A stretch of DNA of 51,957 nt from a virus, in the IMG/VR virus record IMGVR_UViG_3300045902_000726, positions 1 through 51,957 of that record. One strand, given 5' to 3'. Position 1 is the first letter of the stretch; every line of letters starts with the position of its first letter. Below, piece after piece: positions 31,994 to 39,733 of the stretch. Under the pieces are notes generated by a model, which was not told where the DNA came from, ran no database searches, and saw only the letters and a list, made by a program, of their open reading frames with translations. Made by a program: the position numbers and the translations under genes.

Positions 31994-33229
31994 ATGAGAC
32001 CCAGCAAGGGAAGATTCAGGAGCAGGTAAATCGCTAAAAATATCCACGTTTGCTGCTCGTCTTAATTTGCGAGTGGCAGCCACCTGAATCTGTCGAATTC
32101 GTTTACTAGATAGGTTAAGCGATCGCCCAATTTTTGCTAACGTTTCCGGGCGATCGCACCCAATCCCATAGCTTCTTTCTATCACCATCCTTTCCCGTGG
32201 TGATAAATGTTCAAGTAACTCTTCCACCATCAACTCACCCAGGCCATCACCAATCATGTATTCGGGATTGACCGGTGAATCGGCAATGAGATCCATTAAC
32301 TCGTGATCCTTTTCACCTCCCACCCCGCGATTAAGTGAGGTGGGCTTCATCGTTTGATGCAAGATATCTTGCACCTTAGAGCGCCATCCCAGATGTGCTT
32401 CAATTTCTTGGGGTGAGGGCGATCGCCCCAATTTTTGCTCTAGTTTTTCTGTCGCAATTTTAATCTCAGATGCTTTAGTAAGCATCTGAGATGACATACC
32501 GTTCTTCCAGCCTAGGGAAGCATCCAATTCTCGCATAAGGGGCGATCGCCCGTTTTGCTCGGTCAGTTCAATCTTTTTAGCTTTAACTAGCTCTTCTCGC
32601 TCCAACACCGAGCTTACGGAATAATCCCACCCGAGATATTGTTCAATCTCAATGATGGAGGGCGATCGCCCGTTTTGCTGTGCTAAAATTTGACGCGCCT
32701 TTTTGATCCGGTTCATCTTGTCCACAATATGGATGGGAATCCTGATTGTCCTGGCTTTATTATCGATGCCTCGAACAATGGATTGGCGTATCCACCAATA
32801 AGCATAGGTAGAGAATTTGTAACCTTTACTGGGGTCAAATTTAAGAACCGATGTGTGCAAACCTATAGAGCCTTCCTGAATCAGGTCTTGTAACTCCATC
32901 CCTCGGTTCTGGTACTTTTTGGCAACTGATACTACCAGACGTAGGTTAGCCTGCATCATGCGCTGGTGTGCGCGCATTCCACGGACTATCGCTCTTTTGA
33001 GTTCATCGAGCGATAGTCCAGCAAGGTTAGATAGTTCGGAGTCGAGGGGCGATCGTTTTTTCGCCTTAATAAATTTTTCCTTAGCCTTCTCGATAGCCTG
33101 CCATTTTTGAACCTGAGTAGCCAGATCTTTCTCCTGATCGGCTGACAGTAAAGGGTATCGTCCAATGCTGCGGAGATAGGTCTGGATTGAGTCTTTTGCC
33201 ATAGGGGAGGGAGTGGTTGCGTGAGACAT
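31937..33229 (-). CDS. Sigma-70 family factor with triplicated region-3 module
   Basis: A 430-residue phage-borne sigma factor. Region 1.2 lies near residues 13-40 (DSIQTYLRSIGRYPLLS). Region 2 lies near 94-160 (ANLRLVVSVAKKYQNRG, LQDLIQEGSIGL, FDPSKGYKFSTYAYWWIRQS), all as in RpoD group 1/2. Region 4 lies near 338-392 (LSPRERMVIERSYGI, ETLAKIGRSLNLSSKRIRQI). Between them, instead of one region 3, are three ~40-residue copies of a GRSPxxxEIexxLGW unit, at 177-210, 217-251 and 258-290. Each GRSP is coded by a HIP1 octamer. It would redirect host RNA polymerase, probably to phage late genes. Two operators lie immediately upstream. Confidence 0.9.
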   Translation of the reverse strand: MSHATTPSPMAKDSIQTYLRSIGRYPLLSADQEKDLATQVQKWQAIEKAKEKFIKAKKRSPLDSELSNLAGLSLDELKRAIVRGMRAHQRMMQANLRLVVSVAKKYQNRGMELQDLIQEGSIGLHTSVLKFDPSKGYKFSTYAYWWIRQSIVRGIDNKARTIRIPIHIVDKMNRIKKARQILAQQNGRSPSIIEIEQYLGWDYSVSSVLEREELVKAKKIELTEQNGRSPLMRELDASLGWKNGMSSQMLTKASEIKIATEKLEQKLGRSPSPQEIEAHLGWRSKVQDILHQTMKPTSLNRGVGGEKDHELMDLIADSPVNPEYMIGDGLGELMVEELLEHLSPRERMVIERSYGIGCDRPETLAKIGRSLNLSSKRIRQIQVAATRKLRRAANVDIFSDLPAPESSLAGSHLSIPYKAIFDKSIPDYTP

Positions 33230-33240
33230 CCTCTCCAGAA

Positions 33241-33290
33241 TAATAGGAGTTGCTATCGATGCGCAATGATTCTGATAGGGATCGCTATTA
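33241..33290 (-). promoter_or_regulatory. Two TGATAG-type operators upstream of the sigma gene
   Basis: TAATAG-N6-CTATCG at 33241-33258 and TGATAG-N6-CTATTA at 33273-33290. Their centres are 32 bp apart, three helical turns. On the minus strand a promoter TTGCGC-N17-TTATTC overlaps the proximal site. Confidence 0.6.
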
Positions 33291-33323
33291 ATGGTGTTAT
33301 TAAATCAATGCACAATTTCCTTT

Positions 33324-33352
33324 GCCCATCCAGGCATCGAGATGGGCTTTTT
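33324..33352 (+). terminator. Terminator hairpin on the plus strand
   Basis: GCCCATC (33324-33330) pairs with GATGGGC (33341-33347), followed by TTTTT. No plus-strand gene precedes it, so it may end a short transcript that starts near the sigma operators. It lies in the gap before the minus-strand tail operon's last gene. Confidence 0.6.
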
Positions 33353-33356
33353 GTTG

Positions 33357-33815
33357 TTATGGCACTTCCAACAAAGTAAGGGCGATCGCCCAATCCGATC
33401 CCTTTGGCGTCACATCCAACTGAGTGATTTGAACCGAATAGGCAAGATAGCTTGCCGTGCTGTCTCCACTTGCTACAGGCGTGTCAATAACTGAACGAGT
33501 ATACAAATCACTAACCGCTTCGGGGTAATAGTTTAGCCTGTCCTCAAATACTATCTGAGCGCTTGCTCCTCCGATAAGTGCGATATCCTGAGATGCCTTA
33601 ACACGCTCTAACCATTCCTTTTGTGGATTAGTCGCGAACGCCTGAATCGCTACCTCATATAATGGAGCGTCGCCACCCACAACAAGCAATTGGGATGCCG
33701 TGCGATCGCTCTTCAGAATCGAACCTAATACGGGTTTAGCGTAGTGTTCTCCGAACGTCCGTGAAAGGGTGATGGCGGTTCCGCTGGTGATGTCAGACAG
33801 GGTAATAGAGGGCAT
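33357..33815 (-). CDS. Hypothetical structural protein, 152 aa
   Basis: Last gene of the second minus-strand tail operon. It shows SITLSDITSGTAITLSRTFG and then LLVVGGDAPLYEVAIQAFA, a beta-rich layout, ending in VTPKGSDWAIALTLLEVP. The stretch YLAYSVQITQLDVTPKGSDW resembles the end of phage tail-associated domains that are scored per measurement along a fibre, but no family is named. Likely a minor tail protein by context. Confidence 0.5.
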   Translation of the reverse strand: MPSITLSDITSGTAITLSRTFGEHYAKPVLGSILKSDRTASQLLVVGGDAPLYEVAIQAFATNPQKEWLERVKASQDIALIGGASAQIVFEDRLNYYPEAVSDLYTRSVIDTPVASGDSTASYLAYSVQITQLDVTPKGSDWAIALTLLEVP

Positions 33816-33865
33816 AGAGTAAAGCCCCTATTACGGGGCTGACAAATTCCAAGGATATCCAAAGT

Positions 33866-34255
33866 TTAACAACCGCTCCTTAAGGTAAAACACCCCACAT
33901 CACCATACTGTTCCTCGCCACTATCACCCCAAGCCCTAATATCAAATTCCATAAACACTGTTCCAATTGGAAAACCTGACAGTGCGCTATAGGCGATCGC
34001 CCCTGTCGCTAAAAACGCTTCACTCGTGTTGGTAACAATCATCAACACACTACCCGTAATCCCATCCAACTGAGCCTCATCTGTGTCTAACGTGTAAATC
34101 ACAGATGGGGAGTTCTTGCGTCTAATCTGCATCCGGCAACGGGCGATCGCCAATACACCACCCGTGGGTGGTGACACCTCGATTCGGATTGGCTCAGTAA
34201 AGTTGTCACTAAATGGGGGCTTGACCAGGGTGGAGTTAACAAGTGAGGTTGGCAT
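33866..34255 (-). CDS. Hypothetical structural protein, 129 aa
   Basis: Beta-rich protein: NFTEPIRIEVSPPTGGVLAI, RCRMQIRRKNSPSVIYTL, GTVFMEFDIRAWGDSG. The ATG at 34255 lies eight bases after the upstream stop; a TTG at 34291 is an alternative. Ig-like phage BppU-type N-domains (baseplate) have a similar size and pattern (DIxLxVxDxxG...), but the match is not clear. Minor tail protein by context. Confidence 0.5.
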   Translation of the reverse strand: MPTSLVNSTLVKPPFSDNFTEPIRIEVSPPTGGVLAIARCRMQIRRKNSPSVIYTLDTDEAQLDGITGSVLMIVTNTSEAFLATGAIAYSALSGFPIGTVFMEFDIRAWGDSGEEQYGDVGCFTLRSGC

Positions 34256-34262
34256 GGCGGCA

Positions 34263-34913
34263 TTAGTAATTAGAGATTGATAATGAGCCAATCGGAACCG
34301 TTAGGGTGATGTCGGCAGCGTCCACCAGCCGAGACTGAACCTTAAATAACAACTGTGCCCCTGACCCAACTGAGGAAATATCCACAATCGTCGTCAAAGC
34401 TTGATCGGTATACAGTTCAATCGTGTTGGCGTCGATAACCTTGCAGTAGTATCGAGTCTCGGCAGTGACACCGCCCATCAGAGTGGAGTTGGAACCAAAG
34501 GGCAGGCGCAACACTACCTCGTTAGCATCGCTATACCCGTGACTTGTGATGGTGATCCGATTGGTGCTGGTATTGATGTCGGCTGGTAGAATTTGCTTCT
34601 CAGTTTCTTTGCCTAGCCAATCCCAGTAACGAGGGCTGCCGCCGGATGATGCGCCGAACTCTCCCCAGTGTGTAATACGGGATAAAGACCATGCCCCGGT
34701 AGATTGGCTGGTCACAACTGCGCTTGTATTTGTGCGACCAAAGCTTGACCATGATCCGAACGTCGCTGCCGTTCTCGCATAGCCACCCGTCGAGGGTTCA
34801 GTAAAGTTGGTTAGCGATCCACCGGACGCCGCCGGAGTTGTGGTACTAAACCCGACGAACGAAGTGTTTAGGTTAGCAAGAATTGTAGTAGAAAATTCAG
34901 GACTAGTAGGCAC
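34263..34913 (-). CDS. Putative tail protein with NRITITSHG module, 216 aa
   Basis: GTG start with GGAG about eleven bases upstream. N-terminal half is rich in S, T, G and A. Residues about 117-195 carry the module NTSTNRITITSHGY, TRYYCKVIDANTIELYTD, DISSVGSGAQLLF, shared with the 18452-19192 protein. Two tail operons thus share a domain, as in proteins that assemble on the same surface. Exact role unknown. Confidence 0.6.
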   Translation of the reverse strand: MPTSPEFSTTILANLNTSFVGFSTTTPAASGGSLTNFTEPSTGGYARTAATFGSWSSFGRTNTSAVVTSQSTGAWSLSRITHWGEFGASSGGSPRYWDWLGKETEKQILPADINTSTNRITITSHGYSDANEVVLRLPFGSNSTLMGGVTAETRYYCKVIDANTIELYTDQALTTIVDISSVGSGAQLLFKVQSRLVDAADITLTVPIGSLSISNY

Positions 34914-34919
34914 AGAACA

Positions 34920-36356
34920 TTACTCCTCTAAATTAATTTCAAATAGTGGGCGATCGCCCCTATCAATTTCAAACACCGGGCGATCGCCCACTAACACTTC
35001 AAAGCTTGGGGCGTCAGCTAACAACACACTAAACAGGTAGGGGAGCAACACTCCTGCCTCCGCATTCTCTGACGCCACTAAAAACGCGGTTGCCAGTCCA
35101 TAGGTTCTTAGGATGGCGTAAATATTCTGCTCAACACCAAGACTCGCCACAGAACAACCCGCCGCCATCAAGGAGGCTTTCTGAGCGACGCTTGCTCCCA
35201 TGGATGCGATCGTCCCTCCATAGGTCGTCAACTCAATGGGGATAACAATCCCTGTAGTCGCAACGAGATATCCTGATGCTGCGCCATACGTGTTCGCCCT
35301 GGTGTCTACTGAAATTGTACTAAGGGCAAGCGATTGCCCTTCTCCAGTAGCGGCTAGGTTTAACTGTTGATCTAATCCAAGGGCGATCGTCCCTACGTTC
35401 ACACCATACGCCCTTAGGACAGTTTCAAAATCCTGTTGGGGTAGTGTGATGGGCTTAGATGCTCCGTAAGCGTTCAGGGTTGTTTGTGTGTCGATGAAAA
35501 AGGCGATCGTCTCTTTGCCTTCCCCTCTTGTCTGGGCAGTTGACGCCAGAGTGATAGAACTTGTTAAAGATGTTTGAGAGAAGCCTTGCGCGATCGCCCG
35601 TGTGGATTGATTTAACTGAAAACGAGCGATCGCGTTTGACCCACCATAAGCCAAGCAGGTTGTGTCGTAATTGGTGACACTGGATGTGATTGTTTCAATT
35701 AATGAATCAGCACTGGAATAGAAAACCCTTGGGTGCGCTCTGACGACAGTGCCCACAATCGTCGGAATAGTACCACGAACAAAATCACGAGCATTACGAA
35801 CTAAGGGATAGTAGAAAAGCAGGCTATTTCTTAAAAGTGATGGAGTGATAGCTCCTGTGCTAAGTGCTTTGGCTAGATTGGTATCTGTAACGCCAGAATA
35901 AAGGGCAATCTCAGCAAGCATCCCATCCCAAACGCGATCGCTCCCACCCCGGTTACCAAACAGAAAAGTACCACCTAAATCGGTTGGGGTGCCTACTGGT
36001 GCGGTGACGGTTGTGACTGTCAATTGAAGCCCGTCTTTATAAACGATTGGCGTACTGGTTCCGTTAATTACAATCGCCCAACTGTGCCAGATTGAATCAC
36101 TAGAGTCCGGTACAGTCCAGTAGCTATTGGTAGTTGAAAAACCCCTAGTAATCCGAATGCTGCCAGATTCGGCGGCAACATAGAAATCTTGGTCGTTGGC
36201 AACATCTCGGCTGTAGGCGATCGCCCGTAACGAGTTTGTGCCCCCACGCCGATAGGCTTTCCATGCCAAGACAAACTGAGTAGGTAAACCTGCATCGGTT
36301 GACCTAATCCTGTCGGTTGTTCCTGCCCCTAATACCCCCCCAAATCCGTAAGCCAT
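34920..36356 (-). CDS. LamG/concanavalin-like tail protein, 478 aa
   Basis: Residues about 25-190 form a LamG-type lectin domain: TQFVLAWKAYRRGG, WHSWAIVINGTSTPIVYKDG, GTFLFGNRGGSDRVWDGMLAE, IALYSGV. This fold commonly binds sugars. The following ~250 residues contain repeats with AYG or TYG about every 28 residues (NAYGASKPITLPQ, RAYGVNVGTIALGL, NTYGAASGYLV, TTYGGTIASMG). The C-terminus holds three similar segments FEVLVGDRP, FEIDRGDRP, FEINLEE; GDRP is coded by HIP1. Probably a fibre or decoration protein for host binding. Confidence 0.7.
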   Translation of the reverse strand: MAYGFGGVLGAGTTDRIRSTDAGLPTQFVLAWKAYRRGGTNSLRAIAYSRDVANDQDFYVAAESGSIRITRGFSTTNSYWTVPDSSDSIWHSWAIVINGTSTPIVYKDGLQLTVTTVTAPVGTPTDLGGTFLFGNRGGSDRVWDGMLAEIALYSGVTDTNLAKALSTGAITPSLLRNSLLFYYPLVRNARDFVRGTIPTIVGTVVRAHPRVFYSSADSLIETITSSVTNYDTTCLAYGGSNAIARFQLNQSTRAIAQGFSQTSLTSSITLASTAQTRGEGKETIAFFIDTQTTLNAYGASKPITLPQQDFETVLRAYGVNVGTIALGLDQQLNLAATGEGQSLALSTISVDTRANTYGAASGYLVATTGIVIPIELTTYGGTIASMGASVAQKASLMAAGCSVASLGVEQNIYAILRTYGLATAFLVASENAEAGVLLPYLFSVLLADAPSFEVLVGDRPVFEIDRGDRPLFEINLEE

Positions 36357-36359
36357 TCA

Positions 36360-36854
36360 TCAAGTCTCGTTAATCCAACCAGTGATCAACATCAGATCAC
36401 CTGCTGCTGTATTGCCCAAGCTGCTTGGCAATCGCGATACGCGAACTCTAAACGGATCACCATTTGCGATTCCGTCAATTTGAGAATTGCTCAATGAAAT
36501 GGGAACGGTGAAATATTGTTTTGCTGTGCTGGGAACAGTCGTAGTTGCAGAGTTAATGGCAGTAGCAAAACTATCAGTTCCCGCCAAGTCTGAGGTGCCT
36601 TGTTTTTCAATCGCCACGCTTAGGATTACAGCCCCAAGCGCCCCTGTATCCATCGCGCACAAGAGATTTACAGTCATGCCGTTCCCTGAGTAATTTGCTA
36701 ACGCAGGAAACTGCCACACTGCATATTTTTGCGTCGTGGCGTCAAAATCTAAGACCAGATGCCCATTAGCAAGATCGTCTGGAACTGCAAAATTTGTTAC
36801 CGCTTGCTGATTTGCGTTAATCAGTAAATTCGCCAAACGCTGACCGCTAGCCAT
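36360..36854 (-). CDS. Putative tail/virion protein, 164 aa
   Basis: ATG at 36854 with GGAGG nine bases upstream; a TTG at 36863 is less likely. The pattern LVLDFDATTQKYAVWQFPAL, NGMTVNLLCAMDTGALGAVIL, SNSQIDGIANGDPFRVRVSR matches a jelly-roll domain often annotated as phage fibre or head fibre domain: a single-sheet body that begins with a DxxT-x-E(F) strand. Four bases separate its stop from the LamG gene. Exact family not certain. Confidence 0.6.
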   Translation of the reverse strand: MASGQRLANLLINANQQAVTNFAVPDDLANGHLVLDFDATTQKYAVWQFPALANYSGNGMTVNLLCAMDTGALGAVILSVAIEKQGTSDLAGTDSFATAINSATTTVPSTAKQYFTVPISLSNSQIDGIANGDPFRVRVSRLPSSLGNTAAGDLMLITGWINET

Positions 36855-37083
36855 TAGCTGCAACCTCCAAACGTGCTTGGGCGATCGCCATTAAAACCTT
36901 ATATTTTTGAAGCTCTGACAATCGCCCGTCCATTGCCAACTTGGTCATAGTCAGCCAGGTGTCAAGCTGAGCATCTGCCCATGCAAACACATCCTGTAGC
37001 TCAGGCACGGTTAGGTTTACAGGCTCGTCATTTTCTCGTTGCCATTCAGCAACGATCGCCCCTAATTGCTCTGGCGTGGACAT
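36847..37083 (-). CDS. Hypothetical protein, 78 aa, first gene of the tail operon
   Basis: ATG at 37083 with GGAAGGA upstream; a longer start (37119) is less likely. Mostly helical: LGAIVAEWQREN, LQDVFAWADAQLDTWLTM, QKYKVLMAIAQARLEVAANG. It overlaps the next gene by eight bases. Small helical proteins like this precede fibres in some phages as chaperones; that is a guess. Confidence 0.5.
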   Translation of the reverse strand: MSTPEQLGAIVAEWQRENDEPVNLTVPELQDVFAWADAQLDTWLTMTKLAMDGRLSELQKYKVLMAIAQARLEVAANG

Positions 37084-37173
37084 GGTTTTTCCTTCCCAAA
37101 AACACCCACATCTTATCAATCACGTTGATCGGTCATTGGAAGGGAGGGGCGATCGCCAGTAGAACAACTACCT

Positions 37174-37490
37174 GATACCTGTACCCTAGGTTGTACCCTA
37201 ACCTGTTCCTATACCTGTACCTTCTTTAATCCCTTATATACCAAGACTTTTCATCATCAAGAACAGGTAGTAACTATATATATAGAGAAAAGACTTACAA
37301 AAAATTTTAGGGGTAGGGGTGGGTACCCCTAAGAGGGGGGAGGGGGGCTAAGAAAAAAGGATCTAAAAGTTGAGCTAAAAACCTGTACCTCCTGTTCCAT
37401 GATCTGCAAAACCATTGCCCTATATACAGTACAGGCTGGAACAGGTTGCTTTTAACAGGTACAGGCTAGGGGGTACCTGTGCCTGTACTT
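37174..37490 (+). repeat. Interspersed repeat family, copy R3 (intergenic)
   Basis: Landmarks in order: CCTGTACCCTAGGTTGTACC, GTACCCTAACCTGTTCC, CTTATATACCAAGACTTTTC, ATCATCAAGAACAGG, TATATATATAGAGAAAAGAC, ATTTTAGGGGTAGGGG, GGGTACCCCTAAGAGG, poly-G, AGGATCTAAAAGTTGAG, ACCTGTACCTCCTGTTCCA, AAAACCATTGCCC, TATACAGTACAGGCTGGAAC, AACAGGTACAGG, GTACCTGTGCCTGTAC. It lies between the start of the minus-strand tail operon and the end of terminase. Confidence 0.8.
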
Positions 37491-37562
37491 ATCGTTTACG
37501 AAAATGAGGGGCGATCGCTTTTAACGCTATATGGGGTAAGGGACAGAAACGGTTACGGCAAC

Positions 37563-37583
37563 AAAAAAGGGGCGATCGCCCCT
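37563..37583 (-). terminator. HIP1-based terminator of the terminase transcript
   Basis: On the minus strand AGGGGCGATCGCCCCT (37583-37568) is followed by TTTTT. The hairpin is made of a HIP1 octamer with extended arms. It lies 55 bases after the terminase stop. The remaining sequence 37491-37637 holds no gene. Confidence 0.7.
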
Positions 37584-37637
37584 GGTGGTTGGTCTTTTGT
37601 TTGTGAGTCTGTTACAGCTTGGCGATCGCCTTTTTAT

Positions 37638-39200
37638 TTATCCCCACCGTGCTTGCTGTGCAGTGCTTGGGCGATATCCCCCACCGCCCAGATATTTAAG
37701 TGCTTGGGTCATGGCATCTACTTGGTCGTCGTGACTGCCAGAAGGGAAGGCGCTTACCTCCGACAGGAAGTCGTTCAACCAGTATGCGTTTCTGGGCAGG
37801 TAGACGTTTCCTGATTCGATGAGAGGGGCGATCGCCCGTGCGCGTACCAGTTTTCCCCCATGAGGTTCCACTGGGATAAGCCCGGGGATGTCACGTCTAA
37901 GTGTGTCAATGACGGCTGTCCCATTCGCCTTGTCCTCCACAAGTTTTCCCACAGCCTGGGGATAACGAGTGGATAGCGATCGGATGGCTGTGAGTGTTTG
38001 AGTAAACGGTAGCTTCTCTCTGAGTTGATCCAACAGGTAAAAGTTGGCTCCCACCTTCCCCCATACTTGCCCAACCACATAATCGGAGGTGTCAAGTCCC
38101 TTAAATGCACAGTCCCAGGATTGGATCAGTAATTCAAAATCCCACAATTCTTTAACGGGTAGCTCATCGTAGTATTGCCACCATGAGCGCTTGATTTCGC
38201 CACCCGCTTTAGATGTTGGGCGCTGCTGATATAGCGCTTGCCAGTCGTAATCGCCCATTGAAGCTTTGCGCTTCAGCAGCTTAGGTAATGGATATTTGGC
38301 ACTCCACATTGCCTCCCCTTCTTGTCGTGGATCGTCCGGGTGCAAGTCCCCTTCAGCGATCGCAGGTATCTCTAGAACGTGCCACTGGTCAGCGTTGGGA
38401 TCTGATTCGGCTAACGACTTAAGCCATCCCGACAAATCATCGTCGTGCCATCGGGTAGCCATGACAACGATCGGTGCTTCCGTGGTGTTGCCGTCCTTGT
38501 CCTCGAAGCCACCCTCTTCTCTGGTTAAAAACGTAGAAGTGTACCAATCCTTAGCTTTTTGTCGATAGGTAGGTGAGTCAGCTTCAGCACGGTTTTTAAT
38601 GGGGTCGTCAATGATTCCAATCCCCCCTACAATCGATCGCCCCAAGGTTGGATGAATGATTGGGTCACCACCAAAACCCATCCCTGTGATACCACCTCCA
38701 ACACCAGCGCACCGATAGGAGCCGGAATGATTGACCACTTCAAAGATTTCTGAATTTCGCAAGTATGAACCATGAGCGTCAGCCCTGACATTTTTCCCGC
38801 TCAGCGTTGTAGCAGGAAAAATGTCGCGATAGGCTTGACTGTCGATGATTCGTTGAACGTCCCTATTGTTGCGAGATGCCAAATCAGAGCTATAAGACGT
38901 GGCGATGATTTGGGCATCGGGATTGAGTCCTAACAGGTAGGCAGGCAGGCGACGGGAGACAAGTTCCGTTTTACCTGCGCGGGGATGCACCGAGATGAGC
39001 AGTCGGGATATTTCGCCAAAGACAAGGCGATCGCAGTATTTGCAAATCAGTTCATGGTGCCAACTAGTTCGATAGTTGGCTTTGGTTTGGGTAGTGAAGG
39101 CAAGGAGGTTCTCAGGTGGTTTGATCTGAGGGGCGATCGCCTGTGAATTCTCTGGAGAAGATTTCTCGAACGCTCTTCCTAAAGCTGCTAAATTCGCCAT
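37638..39200 (-). CDS. terL: Terminase large subunit
   Basis: A 520-residue DNA-packaging motor. ATPase: Walker A-like SVHPRAGKTEL near 69-79, Walker B GIGIIDDPIK near 196-205, and the coupling motif IVVMATRWHDDDL near 244-256. Nuclease: D in QSWDCAFKGLDTSDY, the acid in LVEDKANG, and D in SHDDQVDAMTQALKYL near the end. These match the Terminase_6 type. It packages concatemers into the prohead through the portal at 39734. The start overlaps the small subunit gene by 89 bases. The gene runs opposite to the head genes. Confidence 0.95.
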   Translation of the reverse strand: MANLAALGRAFEKSSPENSQAIAPQIKPPENLLAFTTQTKANYRTSWHHELICKYCDRLVFGEISRLLISVHPRAGKTELVSRRLPAYLLGLNPDAQIIATSYSSDLASRNNRDVQRIIDSQAYRDIFPATTLSGKNVRADAHGSYLRNSEIFEVVNHSGSYRCAGVGGGITGMGFGGDPIIHPTLGRSIVGGIGIIDDPIKNRAEADSPTYRQKAKDWYTSTFLTREEGGFEDKDGNTTEAPIVVMATRWHDDDLSGWLKSLAESDPNADQWHVLEIPAIAEGDLHPDDPRQEGEAMWSAKYPLPKLLKRKASMGDYDWQALYQQRPTSKAGGEIKRSWWQYYDELPVKELWDFELLIQSWDCAFKGLDTSDYVVGQVWGKVGANFYLLDQLREKLPFTQTLTAIRSLSTRYPQAVGKLVEDKANGTAVIDTLRRDIPGLIPVEPHGGKLVRARAIAPLIESGNVYLPRNAYWLNDFLSEVSAFPSGSHDDQVDAMTQALKYLGGGGYRPSTAQQARWG

Positions 39201-39672
39201 GAGCCATACTTAGAATCTCTTCGGGAAACCATCCAGCATCGACCAAAACCTTAAGCGCTTCTAGTTGATCGATGCGTGACTTGTTCCATCGGTCGGGAAA
39301 TTTTCGTTCAAGAAACCATGCGTCAGCCTGCCATGCAACGTCAACAGATTCAGTAACTTCTTTAACTTCAATTATTCCGTTTTCGGTCGGGATCTCTTTA
39401 GTCTTGGTAATGATGACTTTACGACCCTTGCCAGCCTGTTGAATACGAGCGATCGCCGATTGCTCAGCTTTGGACTCAGCTTTTTTTATGGACGCCAAAA
39501 ACGACAGATAAATAGGTTCTGCATCCCCTCTCCTGGCAATCGCCAACCATTCTCTACCTGTCCTTTCATTTACTCCATTCAGTTCACAGGCCACCTTAAA
39601 ATAGTTGCCCTGTTCAACAGAACGAGCAATCTTTTTAATTAGGTCTACATTTAGAGTTAACTGTCGTCCCAC
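39112..39672 (-). CDS. terS: Terminase small subunit
   Basis: A 186-residue protein. N-terminal helix-turn-helix: LIKKIARSVEQGNYFKVACE then NERTGREWLAIARRG. The middle, FLASIKKAESKAEQSAIARI, and VAWQADAWFLERKFPDRWNK are typical of small terminase subunits of this kind. It recognises the packaging start on phage DNA. It overlaps terL, is transcribed with it, and diverges from the portal gene; the 61 bases between hold both promoters (39673-39733). Confidence 0.8.
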   Translation of the reverse strand: MGRQLTLNVDLIKKIARSVEQGNYFKVACELNGVNERTGREWLAIARRGDAEPIYLSFLASIKKAESKAEQSAIARIQQAGKGRKVIITKTKEIPTENGIIEVKEVTESVDVAWQADAWFLERKFPDRWNKSRIDQLEALKVLVDAGWFPEEILSMAHGEFSSFRKSVREIFSREFTGDRPSDQTT

Positions 39673-39733
39673 TGGCGTATTGATAAAATTTAGTATTGCG
39701 CTACATCTAGATTAACAATTCTTCCTATTACCT

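Noticed and set aside
33291-33494. 67-residue plus-strand gene after the sigma operators
   Set aside because: It runs antisense through the 33357-33815 structural gene, and a terminator hairpin lies within it; the minus-strand gene has better composition.
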